Positions 52,893 to 63,300 of a stretch of DNA of 64,000 nt are shown in pieces (the stretch's first letter is position 1; the number at the start of each line of letters is the position of its first letter). The notes beneath the pieces were generated by a model that searched no databases, was not told where the DNA came from, and saw only the letters and a list, made by a program, of their open reading frames with translations. The DNA comes from Calditrichota bacterium (lineage in GTDB: Bacteria > Electryoneota > RPQS01), in assembly GCA_020637445.1 (NCBI GenBank), contig JACJVZ010000001.1, positions 124,001 through 188,000 of the forward strand. The letters run 5' to 3'. The position numbers were made by a program, and so were the translations under genes.

Positions 52893-53753
52893 ATGAGCTT
52901 CCACCGCTTCTCCCTCATTTTGCTCTACACCGCGACTGTACTGGTCACGGTTTATTTGTCTTTTTCAGGTTGGGGCTACTACGCGCAGGACAAGCAAGAA
53001 CGACCGCATCACGAACTGCATCAAGACTGGAAGCCAAGCGGATTCATCGGACACGGAGCCGGCATAGTAGGCAGTGCCTTGATGATGATTCTTTTGCTTT
53101 ATTCGCTGCGCAAACGCTGGACGCGGATGCACAATTGGGGGAATATCAGATACTGGCTGAACTATCACATCTGGATGGGAATTACGGGTCCCGTGCTGGT
53201 GATTTTTCACACGACGTTCAAACTCGGCGGAATCGTCGCAGTTTCATTCTGGTCGATGATTGCCGTTGCCGTCAGCGGGGTGCTCGGCCGCTATCTCTAC
53301 GTGCAAATTCCGCGCAGCCTTTCAGGCGACGAGCTGTCCGCGGCGCAGATTCGCGAACTTGAAGAAGATCTTCAGGAGCAAATCAAAGAAGAGGTGATGG
53401 GGGACAGCAAACTGTATCAGATCGTCGAGGAGTTCTTTGAGTCGGAAGAGACTTCCGCTGAAAAGGCCGGCTTATGGAGTTGGTTCAAGCGGGATTTAGG
53501 TGAGCCGTTTCGTTACCACAACTTGCGGTCCAGACTAAGCGGGCTCGGAGCCTCCGGTCACACGATGAGAACACTAATGAAACTTGCGCGCAAGCGGGCC
53601 AAACTTGGCCGCCGAGTGCGTTTCCTGAACACCGCTCAGAAACTATTGCACCATTGGCACGTGTTTCACAAGCCGTTCGCCGTGATCATGATCATCATCA
53701 TGATCGTCCACGTCGGAGTGGCGGTTGCACTCGGATATACTTGGATATTTTAA
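52893..53753 (+). CDS. His-rich integral membrane protein, cytochrome b/ferric-reductase-like
   Basis: 286 residues. Four N-terminal membrane helices (about 6-28, 50-72, 91-107 and 112-136), a charged soluble or coiled-coil loop (about 140-245), and a last helix (about 260-283). Histidines lie in or near helices: H54 (GHGAG), H92 (NYHIW), H106 (IFHTTF), a LLHHWHVFHKPF group, and one in the last helix (MIVHVGV), which could bind b-type hemes. It is the first gene of a coupled cluster with an FAD/iron-sulfur reductase and multiheme cytochromes, so it probably passes electrons between the quinone pool or NAD(P)H side and the periplasm. Family not certain. Confidence 0.65.
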   Translation: MSFHRFSLILLYTATVLVTVYLSFSGWGYYAQDKQERPHHELHQDWKPSGFIGHGAGIVGSALMMILLLYSLRKRWTRMHNWGNIRYWLNYHIWMGITGPVLVIFHTTFKLGGIVAVSFWSMIAVAVSGVLGRYLYVQIPRSLSGDELSAAQIRELEEDLQEQIKEEVMGDSKLYQIVEEFFESEETSAEKAGLWSWFKRDLGEPFRYHNLRSRLSGLGASGHTMRTLMKLARKRAKLGRRVRFLNTAQKLLHHWHVFHKPFAVIMIIIMIVHVGVAVALGYTWIF

Positions 53754-53756
53754 GAC

Positions 53757-55067
53757 ATGAGTCTTGAAACCCTGATCTACGTGGTTACGGGCATTCTCGT
53801 TGTCGGATTTCCGGTGTACTATGTTTGGAATGCGAAACGGAGCAGCGCTCGTGCGGCGACGACACTGGCCAAGTCACTCGAGGCAGGGCTGGATCAACCG
53901 GTTTCATTGCATCCCGTGATTGATCCGAATCTTTGTATCGGTTCCGGTTCATGCACGAAGGCATGCCCGGAAAAGGGCATATTGCAGATCATCGACAGTA
54001 AGGCGGCGCTCGTGAATCCGGCGCGCTGCATCGGTCATGGCCAATGTCAGGCTGCTTGCCCGGTCGATGCTATTACTCTCGTATTTGGAACCGAAAAACG
54101 CGGCGTCGATATCCCGCATGTAAAAGGAAACTTCGAGACCAATGTACCGGGCATCTTCATCGCCGGTGAATTGGGGGGCATGGGGTTGATACGTAACGCG
54201 GTTGAGCAAGGAAAGCAAGCCGTTGAATCCTTGACTAAGCAAGTTGCGTCCGACAAAGCGGGTGAAATGTACGACCTCCTAATCGTCGGCGCGGGACCAG
54301 CGGGCATTTCGGCCTCACTTCAGGCGAAAAAAGAAGGGCTTCGATTTGTTACGGTTGATCAGGAAGACTTGGGCGGAACGATATACACGTATCCTCGTCA
54401 GAAGCTGGTCATGACTCAGCCAATGGAGTTGCCGCTTCACGGAAAAGTCAAAGCTCGCGAAATCGAGAAGGAACCACTGCTCGAACTGCTCACGTCAGTT
54501 GTCAAGCAGCACGAACTCGACATCAGGAGTGGCGAGAAGGTAAGCGCGATCGAGCAGCTTGACAAGCACTACAAAGTCACGACCAGCAAAGCACAATACG
54601 AGGCTCGCAAAGTACTCTTGGCCATCGGTCGCCGGGGAACACCGAGGAAGATAGGCTGTCCCGGCGAAAAGAGCGAGAAGGTCGCTTATCGACTTCTCGA
54701 ACCCGAAAAATACCACCACAAGAAGATTTTGGTCGTCGGCGGCGGAGACAGCGCTGTCGAAGCGGCCGTCGCCTTGAGCGGTCAACCGGAAAACAAGGTC
54801 TATCTTTCATACCGCGGAGACAAGATTTTCAGAATTAAGGAAGGTAATCGCACCCGGTTGGACTCCGCTGTTGAAGCGGGGCGAGTGAACTTGATTTTGA
54901 ACTCCAATGTGACGGAGATCACTCCCAAGGACGTCAAGTTGAATCAATCAGGCACGGAAATAACCTTGGAAAACGATCAAGTGTTTGTCTTGATCGGCGG
55001 CGAATTGCCGACAGAGTTTTTGAAGTCCATCGGAATCGCATTTGAAAGAAAACACGGAGAAGCATAG
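53757..55067 (+). CDS. FAD-dependent pyridine-nucleotide reductase with N-terminal iron-sulfur domain
   Basis: 436 residues. An N-terminal membrane helix (about 4-22) is followed by a ferredoxin-like domain with CIGSGSCTKACP and CIGHGQCQAACP, in which the second Cys of each motif is replaced by Ser or His. A thioredoxin-reductase-like part follows with an FAD motif LLIVGAGPAGISASLQA (about 178), NAD(P) motif ILVVGGGDSAVEAAVAL (about 322) and the closing VFVLIGGELPTEFL. It should link NAD(P)H to the electron chain encoded around it. The family's soluble relatives (TrxB) have a CxxC that I do not see here, so it is not a thioredoxin reductase. It starts 3 bases after the previous gene. Confidence 0.82.
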   Translation: MSLETLIYVVTGILVVGFPVYYVWNAKRSSARAATTLAKSLEAGLDQPVSLHPVIDPNLCIGSGSCTKACPEKGILQIIDSKAALVNPARCIGHGQCQAACPVDAITLVFGTEKRGVDIPHVKGNFETNVPGIFIAGELGGMGLIRNAVEQGKQAVESLTKQVASDKAGEMYDLLIVGAGPAGISASLQAKKEGLRFVTVDQEDLGGTIYTYPRQKLVMTQPMELPLHGKVKAREIEKEPLLELLTSVVKQHELDIRSGEKVSAIEQLDKHYKVTTSKAQYEARKVLLAIGRRGTPRKIGCPGEKSEKVAYRLLEPEKYHHKKILVVGGGDSAVEAAVALSGQPENKVYLSYRGDKIFRIKEGNRTRLDSAVEAGRVNLILNSNVTEITPKDVKLNQSGTEITLENDQVFVLIGGELPTEFLKSIGIAFERKHGEA

Positions 55068-55070
55068 CCA

Positions 55071-55661
55071 GTGAGTGGTTCGCCCAAGACGCCCGCCAAA
55101 CGTAAACCTGCGCTCATCGTGTTCATGATCGCCTTGCTCGCCGTTCCCGCGCTTTTACTCTGGACGTACTTCGCTCCGCAGGAAGAAGGCAAACCGACTT
55201 TCGAAAAATTACAATCGCAGACTGAAAGCAGCGACAAGACTCCGCTTGAAGCGATGGAAGATATGTGGGAACACCACACCGGCCACGGTCCCATCGCCCT
55301 TGAACTCGCAAATCTCTATTTTGAAGACGGCCAATATAAAAAAGCGATCGAGTTTTACAACAACTTTCTCGAAAGCGACACGTCGCAAACCGGCTGGCAC
55401 GTCAGATTGGACATGAGCCGCGCGTATTCAGCGTTGATGATGAAAGACAGCGCAGTCTCACAGCTTAGGTTAATGCTGGAAAAAGACCCCACACATCCCG
55501 GCGCGCTCTACAACTTGGGCGCGATTGAGGCAAACTCCGGAGACTTTACGTCGGCGCGCGAGGCTTGGCAGAAGTTGATTGAATCGCACCCGCAAGACAC
55601 GCTCGCGGTTTTTGCCAAAGCATCACTTCCCAAACTGAATAAGCCGGACGGGCATCCGTGA
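55071..55661 (+). CDS. Membrane-anchored TPR protein
   Basis: 196 residues, GTG start. A single membrane helix near the N-terminus (about 14-34) and then TPR-like helix pairs from about 70 to 190 (ALELANLYFEDGQYKKAIEFYNNFL; HPGALYNLGAIEANSGDFTSAREAWQKLI). It probably faces the periplasm and scaffolds or helps assemble the cytochromes encoded next to it. It overlaps the 20-heme cytochrome gene by 4 bases. Confidence 0.8.
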   Translation: MSGSPKTPAKRKPALIVFMIALLAVPALLLWTYFAPQEEGKPTFEKLQSQTESSDKTPLEAMEDMWEHHTGHGPIALELANLYFEDGQYKKAIEFYNNFLESDTSQTGWHVRLDMSRAYSALMMKDSAVSQLRLMLEKDPTHPGALYNLGAIEANSGDFTSAREAWQKLIESHPQDTLAVFAKASLPKLNKPDGHP

Positions 55662-57361
55662 GTCACGTGCAAGTTAGCGTATTGTGGTTTTGTCTCTTGC
55701 TCTTGAGCTCTCAGGCCGTCGCGCAGCTTTCGCCCGGCGACTTGTCCAAGTACCATGCGAATCTCGAAGGGCTAAACAATTGTACGCAATGCCATGAACT
55801 GCGCAAGGACGTCAGCGAAGCACTATGCTTAACCTGTCATACTGCAATTGAGAACCGAGTTAAGGCGGGAACGGGTTTTCATAGCTCGACGGAAGTTAAG
55901 ACCAGCACCTGTGCGAAATGCCATCCCGAGCATATTGGCCGCGACTTCGAATTGGTTCATTGGAAAGACGGCAAGGACAATTTTCAGCACTCGAGTACCG
56001 GCTGGGAATTGGTAGGTGCACATTCGCGCGCCGGGTGCCGCCAGTGCCACGCGCAGGAGCTGATCGTCGCGCAAGACGTGCTCGAAAGCAAAAACCTGTC
56101 GCTCAAGACTACGTACTTGGGCCTGGGCAAGGAGTGTCTCGACTGTCACGTCGACGAGCACCGCGGACAGTTGGGGACAAATTGCGCGCAATGTCACTCG
56201 CAGGACGCGTGGAAGCCCGCTCAAGGTTTCTCGCACGACAGCACAAAGTACCCCCTGACAGGCAAGCATGTTGACTTGGAGTGTGCAAAATGCCACGCGG
56301 GCGAGATGGTTCCTGAGACCTACCCTGCAGGCAAGATCGTCAAACGTGACAACACGGGGATCTTCACCAAGTTCAATGGGTTAGAGTATTCCAATTGCAC
56401 GCCTTGCCATCGTGACGTCCACGAAAACCGCTTTGGCTCGGATTGTGCCAGTTGTCATAACACTTCAGGATTTAGTCAGGTTGCGGATCTCAACTTCGAT
56501 CACAGCAAGACCGACTACCCGCTGCTCGGAAAACACGTCAACGTCGCATGCGCAAAATGCCACAAGTCCGGCAAGACAACTGATCCGGTTGCGCACGCTG
56601 CGTGCACGAACTGTCATCAAGATACGCACCGCGGACAATTCGCCGACCGCAAGGGCGGTAATGCCTGCGAGAATTGTCATTCTGTTGAAGGGTTCCTTCC
56701 CGCGAACTTTTCAATCGCCGACCACGAACAAAGCAAATATCCCCTTACGGGAAGTCATCTGGCTGTACCATGTTTTGCCTGTCACGCGCAAACGGTCGAC
56801 GACAAAGGCAACAAGTACGCGCAGTTTGACTTCGCGGATCAAACTTGCAAGAGTTGCCACGAGGACGTGCATCGCGGTCAGCTTAGCAAGTTCGTTGATG
56901 AAAGCGGCTGCGAGTTTTGTCACAACACCGAAACGTGGCACAAAGTGTCCTTCGATCACAGCAAGACCAGATTTCCGCTGATTGGCAAACACGAATCCAC
57001 TGAGTGCATGGGTTGCCATATCATAGAGAATCCCGGAACGGATTTGGAGTTGATGCGCATGTCTCCGCTTGCACAAGAGTGCGGCCTGTGTCACGCCGAC
57101 CCACACGAAGGGCAGTTTACGCGCGAAAAGCAGGACTCGACGTCGTGCAAGAAATGTCACTCGCCGGTCGATTGGAAGCAGCTTCTCTTTGATCACAACC
57201 GCGACGCAAGCTGGGCGCTCGACGGCGCGCATGCCAATGTCGCCTGTACTCTTTGCCATCTTTCTGAGACGGGAGCAGATGGCGCAGCCTTTATTCGATA
57301 TAAGCCTGTTAGTTCGGCGTGTGCGAATTGCCATGCCGGGGATACGCGTATTAATAGATGA
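55658..57361 (+). CDS. 20-heme c-type cytochrome
   Basis: 567 residues, GTG start overlapping the TPR gene. A signal peptide (ending near AVAQ) precedes 20 CxxCH motifs by hand count. Motifs come in groups of three separated by FDHSKT-YPLLGKH and HRGQF segments that carry extra His residues, so most hemes could be bis-His ligated. The same three-heme layout appears in the much larger cytochrome that follows. Exported; likely to carry electrons across the periplasm or at the cell surface. Its stop overlaps the start of the next gene (ATGA). Confidence 0.95.
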   Translation: MSHVQVSVLWFCLLLLSSQAVAQLSPGDLSKYHANLEGLNNCTQCHELRKDVSEALCLTCHTAIENRVKAGTGFHSSTEVKTSTCAKCHPEHIGRDFELVHWKDGKDNFQHSSTGWELVGAHSRAGCRQCHAQELIVAQDVLESKNLSLKTTYLGLGKECLDCHVDEHRGQLGTNCAQCHSQDAWKPAQGFSHDSTKYPLTGKHVDLECAKCHAGEMVPETYPAGKIVKRDNTGIFTKFNGLEYSNCTPCHRDVHENRFGSDCASCHNTSGFSQVADLNFDHSKTDYPLLGKHVNVACAKCHKSGKTTDPVAHAACTNCHQDTHRGQFADRKGGNACENCHSVEGFLPANFSIADHEQSKYPLTGSHLAVPCFACHAQTVDDKGNKYAQFDFADQTCKSCHEDVHRGQLSKFVDESGCEFCHNTETWHKVSFDHSKTRFPLIGKHESTECMGCHIIENPGTDLELMRMSPLAQECGLCHADPHEGQFTREKQDSTSCKKCHSPVDWKQLLFDHNRDASWALDGAHANVACTLCHLSETGADGAAFIRYKPVSSACANCHAGDTRINR

Positions 57362-60300
57362 TACCCGCAACTCATAGCATCATCCGGAAACCCCGCAGAT
57401 ACATCATGCTCTGCGGGCTTTTGGCACTCCTGATAGCTCAGTGGGCATTTGCCCAACAAAGCCCTCACGGGCAATTGTCTATTGATTGTCAAGTTTGTCA
57501 TACGACTACGGGTTGGAAAGAGCTGCGCCAAGAGAGTTCGTTCGACCACGATGCTCAGACGAAATACCCGCTTGTCGGCCAGCACAAAAGCGTCGGCTGT
57601 ATTGAATGTCATTCGTCTTTAGAATTCGCCAATGCCGGAGTGCAGTGTCTTGATTGTCACACAGACGTGCATCGCGGACAGTTTGACAATGACTGTTCAA
57701 AGTGTCACACACCTAAAGAGTGGATTGACCGCGGTGCTTTCGAACAGATGCACGAAGCGACGCGCTTTCCGTTGGTCGGCTTGCACCGTGATTTGGACTG
57801 CCAGGCCTGCCACGCCAACGGCCAATATGTCAATTTGCCGATAAACTGCAGCGGATGCCATTTTGAGCAATATGAAGCGACGACCGATCCGAACCACCAG
57901 CAAGCCGGATTCCCTCTCAACTGTCAGCAGTGTCACGCCGTAACTAAGGCGGAGTGGAAAGAGCCGGTTTTTGAACATACACAGACCTTTCCTCTGACGG
58001 GAGGACATGCGGTCAACGATTGCCGCGCTTGCCACTCGAGCGGATTCACGTCAACGTCGTCCGAATGCGTCGAGTGCCACCGCGCAGACTATAACGCGAC
58101 TGAAAATCCGCGGCATGAAGGCGAAGCATTCCCGACGACCTGCCAGGAATGCCATACTACAGACTCTTGGGCGCCTGCGACATTCGCGCGGCACGATGAA
58201 ACGGCCTTCCCGTTGACCGGCGCGCACGTCGCACTGGATTGCCAACAATGTCACGTTGGCGGGCAATACACCGGAACGCCAACCGCGTGTGTGGAATGCC
58301 ACGAAGAGGATTATCAAAACGCGTCCGACCCCGTGCACTCGCCCGATCTCTTCCCTTCGACTTGCGAAGTGTGTCACACTACGTCAGAGTGGGCAAATGC
58401 AACTTTTGATGTTCACGACCAAACAGCATTTCCATTGACGGGCAGACACGTTGAAGTCAACTGCCTCGAATGTCACTCCGCAGGTTTTACGGGCACTCCG
58501 GTTGATTGCTGGTCTTGCCACGAACAGCAGTACAACGAAACAGAAAATCACCTTGAGCAAGGCTATCCGCAAGACTGCGCGCAGTGCCACAACACGACGG
58601 ATTGGCAGCAAGCGAGTTTCGATCATGACGCCACTGCGTTTCCGCTCACCGGAGCGCACGTTCAGACAAATTGCATAGACTGTCACGCTGGCGGAGTTTT
58701 TCAAGGGACCCCGACGGATTGCTGGTCCTGTCACGAACAGGATTACGTGGCAGTCGCAGACCCGAATCATGTCGAGCAGCAATATCCGCAAAACTGCACC
58801 GTTTGCCATTCGACCGCTAATTGGACAGAGACGTCGTTTGATCACGATGCAACCAACTTCCCGCTAACCGGTGCACACGTTCAAACGAACTGTCTCGAGT
58901 GTCACGCAAATGGTTACACTGGCACGCCCACCGATTGCTGGTCTTGCCACGAAGCGGATTACAATGGCGCGGACAACCACGCCGAGCAGCAGTATCCGCA
59001 CAATTGCGAAATGTGTCACAATACATCTGCGTGGGACGATGCGAATTTTAATCACGACGAAACGCAATTCCCGCTGACGGGTGCACATATTCAGACAAAC
59101 TGCTTAGAGTGCCACGTAGGCGGAGTCTTTGAAGGAACGTCCACGGAGTGCTTCACGTGTCACCAAGCAGACTTCGAAGGTGCTGAGGATCCGAATCACG
59201 TGGAGCAGAGTTTCCCGCATGATTGCGCACTCTGTCACAGTACTTCCGAATGGGGCGAGGCGACGTTTGACCACAACAACACGGATTTCCCGCTGACGGG
59301 TGCGCACGTTCAAACAAATTGTCTCGAATGTCACGCCAACGGTTACACCGGCACGCCGACGGATTGCTGGTCATGTCACGAAGCAGACTACAACGATGCC
59401 GACAATCACGTCGAGCAGCAGTATCCGCATAATTGCGAGATGTGCCACAACACGTCAGCTTGGGACGATGCGACTTTCAATCACAATGACACGCAGTTCC
59501 CCTTGACTGGCGCGCACGTTCAAACGAACTGTTTGGAGTGTCACGTCGGCGGAGTGTTTGAAGGCACACCGACGGATTGTTGGTCATGCCATCAAGCGGA
59601 CTACAACGATGCCGACAACCACGTCGAGCAGCAGTATCCGCAAAATTGTGAGATGTGCCATAGCACGTCGAATTGGGATGAAACTACTTTCAATCACAGC
59701 GACACACAATTCCCGCTGACCGGTGCGCATATCCAAACGAACTGCCTGGAGTGTCACGTCGGTGGAGTCTTTGAAGGCACACCGACGGATTGCTGGTCTT
59801 GTCACGAAGCGGATTACAATGACGCAGAGGACCATCTCCAAGACAGTTACCCGCATAACTGCGAGATGTGTCACAATACGTCGAATTGGGGTGACAGTGA
59901 ATTCAATCACAACAATACTGCGTTCCCGTTGACCGGCAGGCACGTTCAGCAAGGTTGCGCCGAATGCCACGTCAACGGTCAATTTGAAGGTACACCGACA
60001 GATTGCTGGTCATGCCATCAGGAAGATTATAACGACGCAGAGCGGCACGTTTCACAAAACTATCCGCACGACTGCACGGAATGTCACAACACCAATGGCT
60101 GGGAAGACGACCGCTTCACTCACGATCACACACACTTCCCGCTGCTCGGAGCACACGCGACGTTAGAGTGCCTTGCCTGCCATGTCAACGGTGACTATGA
60201 GCCGCTTCCGATGGAATGCAGTTCCTGTCATCAAGAAGACTTCGACAATTCAGAAGATCCCGATCATGAAGCGGCCGGATTTGCGGCTTCATGTACCGAC

Positions 60301-63300
60301 TGCCATGGCTTCAATTCGTGGGATGACGGAGTGTTTGATCATTCGCAAACGGCATTTCCGCTGATTGGCGCACACGTTGGCCCGGCGTGTATTTCTTGCC
60401 ACACGACTTCTCCATATAGTGAAACGTCAACTTTCTGCGCCGACTGCCACCAAGAGGATCTGGCTGCGGCTGAGGATCCTGATCACACCTCAACGACCTT
60501 CCAACAGGATTGTGCCGAATGCCACACGGCGACACAGTGGGAAGACGCCACGTTTGATCACACACTCGCAACGTTCCAATTGACCGGTGCGCATGTCAGC
60601 ATCGAGTGCGCCCAATGTCACACGCAAGGATTTACGGGTACGCCGGACAATTGCGTGGACTGCCATTTGGCCGATTTTAACAGCGTTGAAAATCCGGATC
60701 ACGTCGGCAGCAACTTCTCGCAAGCCTGCGGACAATGCCACAATACGACGGTTTGGAGTGAAGCGACTTTTGATCACGACCTCAGCGAGTTCCCGCTCAC
60801 TGGTGCGCATCTCGCGGTAGCTTGTCTCGAGTGTCACGTTGACGGAGCTTACACCGGAACTCCGCAAGAGTGTATCGCTTGTCACGAAGAAGATTTCACC
60901 TCGACGACAAACCCGAACCACAGTGATGCAGGGTTCTCGCAGAATTGCGCAGAGTGTCACGGTACGTCGGAGTGGAGTGGCGCGGTATTTGACCACAGTC
61001 AAACCGGATTTGTCTTGGTTGGCGCCCACCTCGAACCGTCTTGTATTCAGTGCCACACGTCAGGTCCATATGAGAATGCGACGTCTGAATGTGTCAGTTG
61101 CCACTCGGCAGACTACGACAATGCAAGCAATCCTAATCACGCATCGTCCGGTTATCCGACCAACTGCGAGATGTGTCACATTGCGACCGAATGGACGGAT
61201 GCCGTTTTCGACCACAGTTTGAGTGATTTCCCCCTGACGGGTGCGCACATCGGAGCAAATTGCGTGAGCTGCCACTCCGGCGGTGTGTTTGACGGACTGG
61301 CAATCGCTTGCGCGTCGTGCCACTTGTCTGACTACCAACAAACGGTCAATCCGAATCACAGTGCGGCGTACTTCGGAACGAATTGCGTTGACTGCCACAA
61401 TACCGTCGATTGGCAGACGGAGTTTGACCATTCAACCACAGGTTTCCCGTTGACGGGTGCGCACATCGGGCCATCTTGCTCGCAATGCCATACGCAGGCA
61501 ACCTACGAAGAAACCTCGAATGAGTGTTTGGCATGCCACGAAGAAGACTATGACAACGCCGATGACCCGCCGCACGCCGGACAATATCCGACGACTTGTG
61601 CCGAGTGCCACAACACGAATTCGTGGGCTGGCGCGAGCTTCGATCACAACTTGACCGAATTCCCGTTAACCGGTGCGCACATAAACGCGAATTGCGCGCA
61701 GTGCCACTCCGGAGGAGTTTTCGCAGGTACCGAATCGGCGTGTCTCGCTTGTCATGAATCCGACTACAACGGCACCGACAGTCCCGCGCACGCGCAAGCG
61801 GGATTCGGCACGAATTGCGAAGTCTGTCACAATACGGTCAATTGGCATGACGCAGAGTTTGATCACAATCTTACTGGATTCCCCTTGACGGGTTCACATA
61901 TTGGAACTCCGTGTCTGCAGTGCCACGTTGGCGGACAGTACGAAGGCTTGGCGTCGCAGTGTGTTGCTTGTCACCTTTCAGACTACCAACACGTTGATGA
62001 TCCTGACCATGTAGGCAGTGGATTTTCGCAAAGCTGCGAACAATGTCATACAACGGCGGACTGGGCACCTGCAGCTTACGACCATACACTATCGCAATTC
62101 CAGTTGACCGGCGCGCATTTGTCTGCAAATTGTCAGCAATGCCATTCTTCGGGCTATACCGGAACTCCGGACGAATGTGTTGCCTGTCACATTGAAGACT
62201 ACAACAATGCAGACAATCCGGTTCACTCGTTGCCGACATTCAGTCAAGAGTGCAACAGTTGCCACTCGACGAGTTCTTGGTCCGGAGCCTCGTTCGATCA
62301 CAATCTGACAAGCTTCCCGCTGACGGGCGCGCACGTCGCAACCGCATGCCTCGAGTGCCATGTTGGCGGGCAATACTCCGGCTTGTCGACACAGTGCGCT
62401 TCGTGCCACCTCGGAGATTTCCAGGCGACAAACGACCCGGATCACGAAATGGCGGGTTTCGAGCAGTCCTGTCAACAATGTCACACGACAAACAATTGGA
62501 ATGCGAGTTTCGATCACAACTCAACTGGCTTCCCGCTGACGGGCGCGCATGTTCAAACGACTTGTGCTCAGTGTCACGTGAGCGGACCGTACAATCAGAC
62601 TTCCGACGAATGTATTGCATGTCACCAAAGTGACTACAATGGGACGGCCAATCCGAATCACGTAACGGGCGGTTATCCGACGGCCTGTTTAGAATGCCAC
62701 AGCACTGTGTCGTGGGACGGTGCTACTTTCGACCACAATCTCTCTGATTTCCCATTAACCGGAGCACATGTTTCTCTGGCTTGTTTGCAATGTCATTCGA
62801 GCGGCGTCTATAACGGATTGTCGACGGCATGCGAAGACTGCCACCTTGCCGATTTCAACGGCACGTCGAACCCCGATCACGGCGACGCAGGTTTTGCGAC
62901 TGATTGCATTAGCTGCCACTCGACGAACAACTGGAACGCTTCATTTGATCACAGTACGACAGGCTTCCCGCTGACGGGAGCGCACATCGGCCGCGAGTGC
63001 ATCGAGTGCCACACCGGCGGTCCGTTCAGCAATCAATCGTCCGAGTGCATCATCTGCCATCAAGCCGACCGTGACGGTGCCGAGCCGGATCACAGTGGCT
63101 TCCCGACCAACTGCTTAGAGTGTCACAGCACATCCAACTGGGATGCGACGTTCGATCACTCGACGACCGATTTCCCATTAACCGGAGCACATGTTTCTCT
63201 CGCTTGTTTGCAATGTCATTCGAGCGGCATCTATAACGGATTGTCGACGGCATGCGAAGACTGCCATCTCGCGGACTACAATGGCACGTCGAACCCCGAT

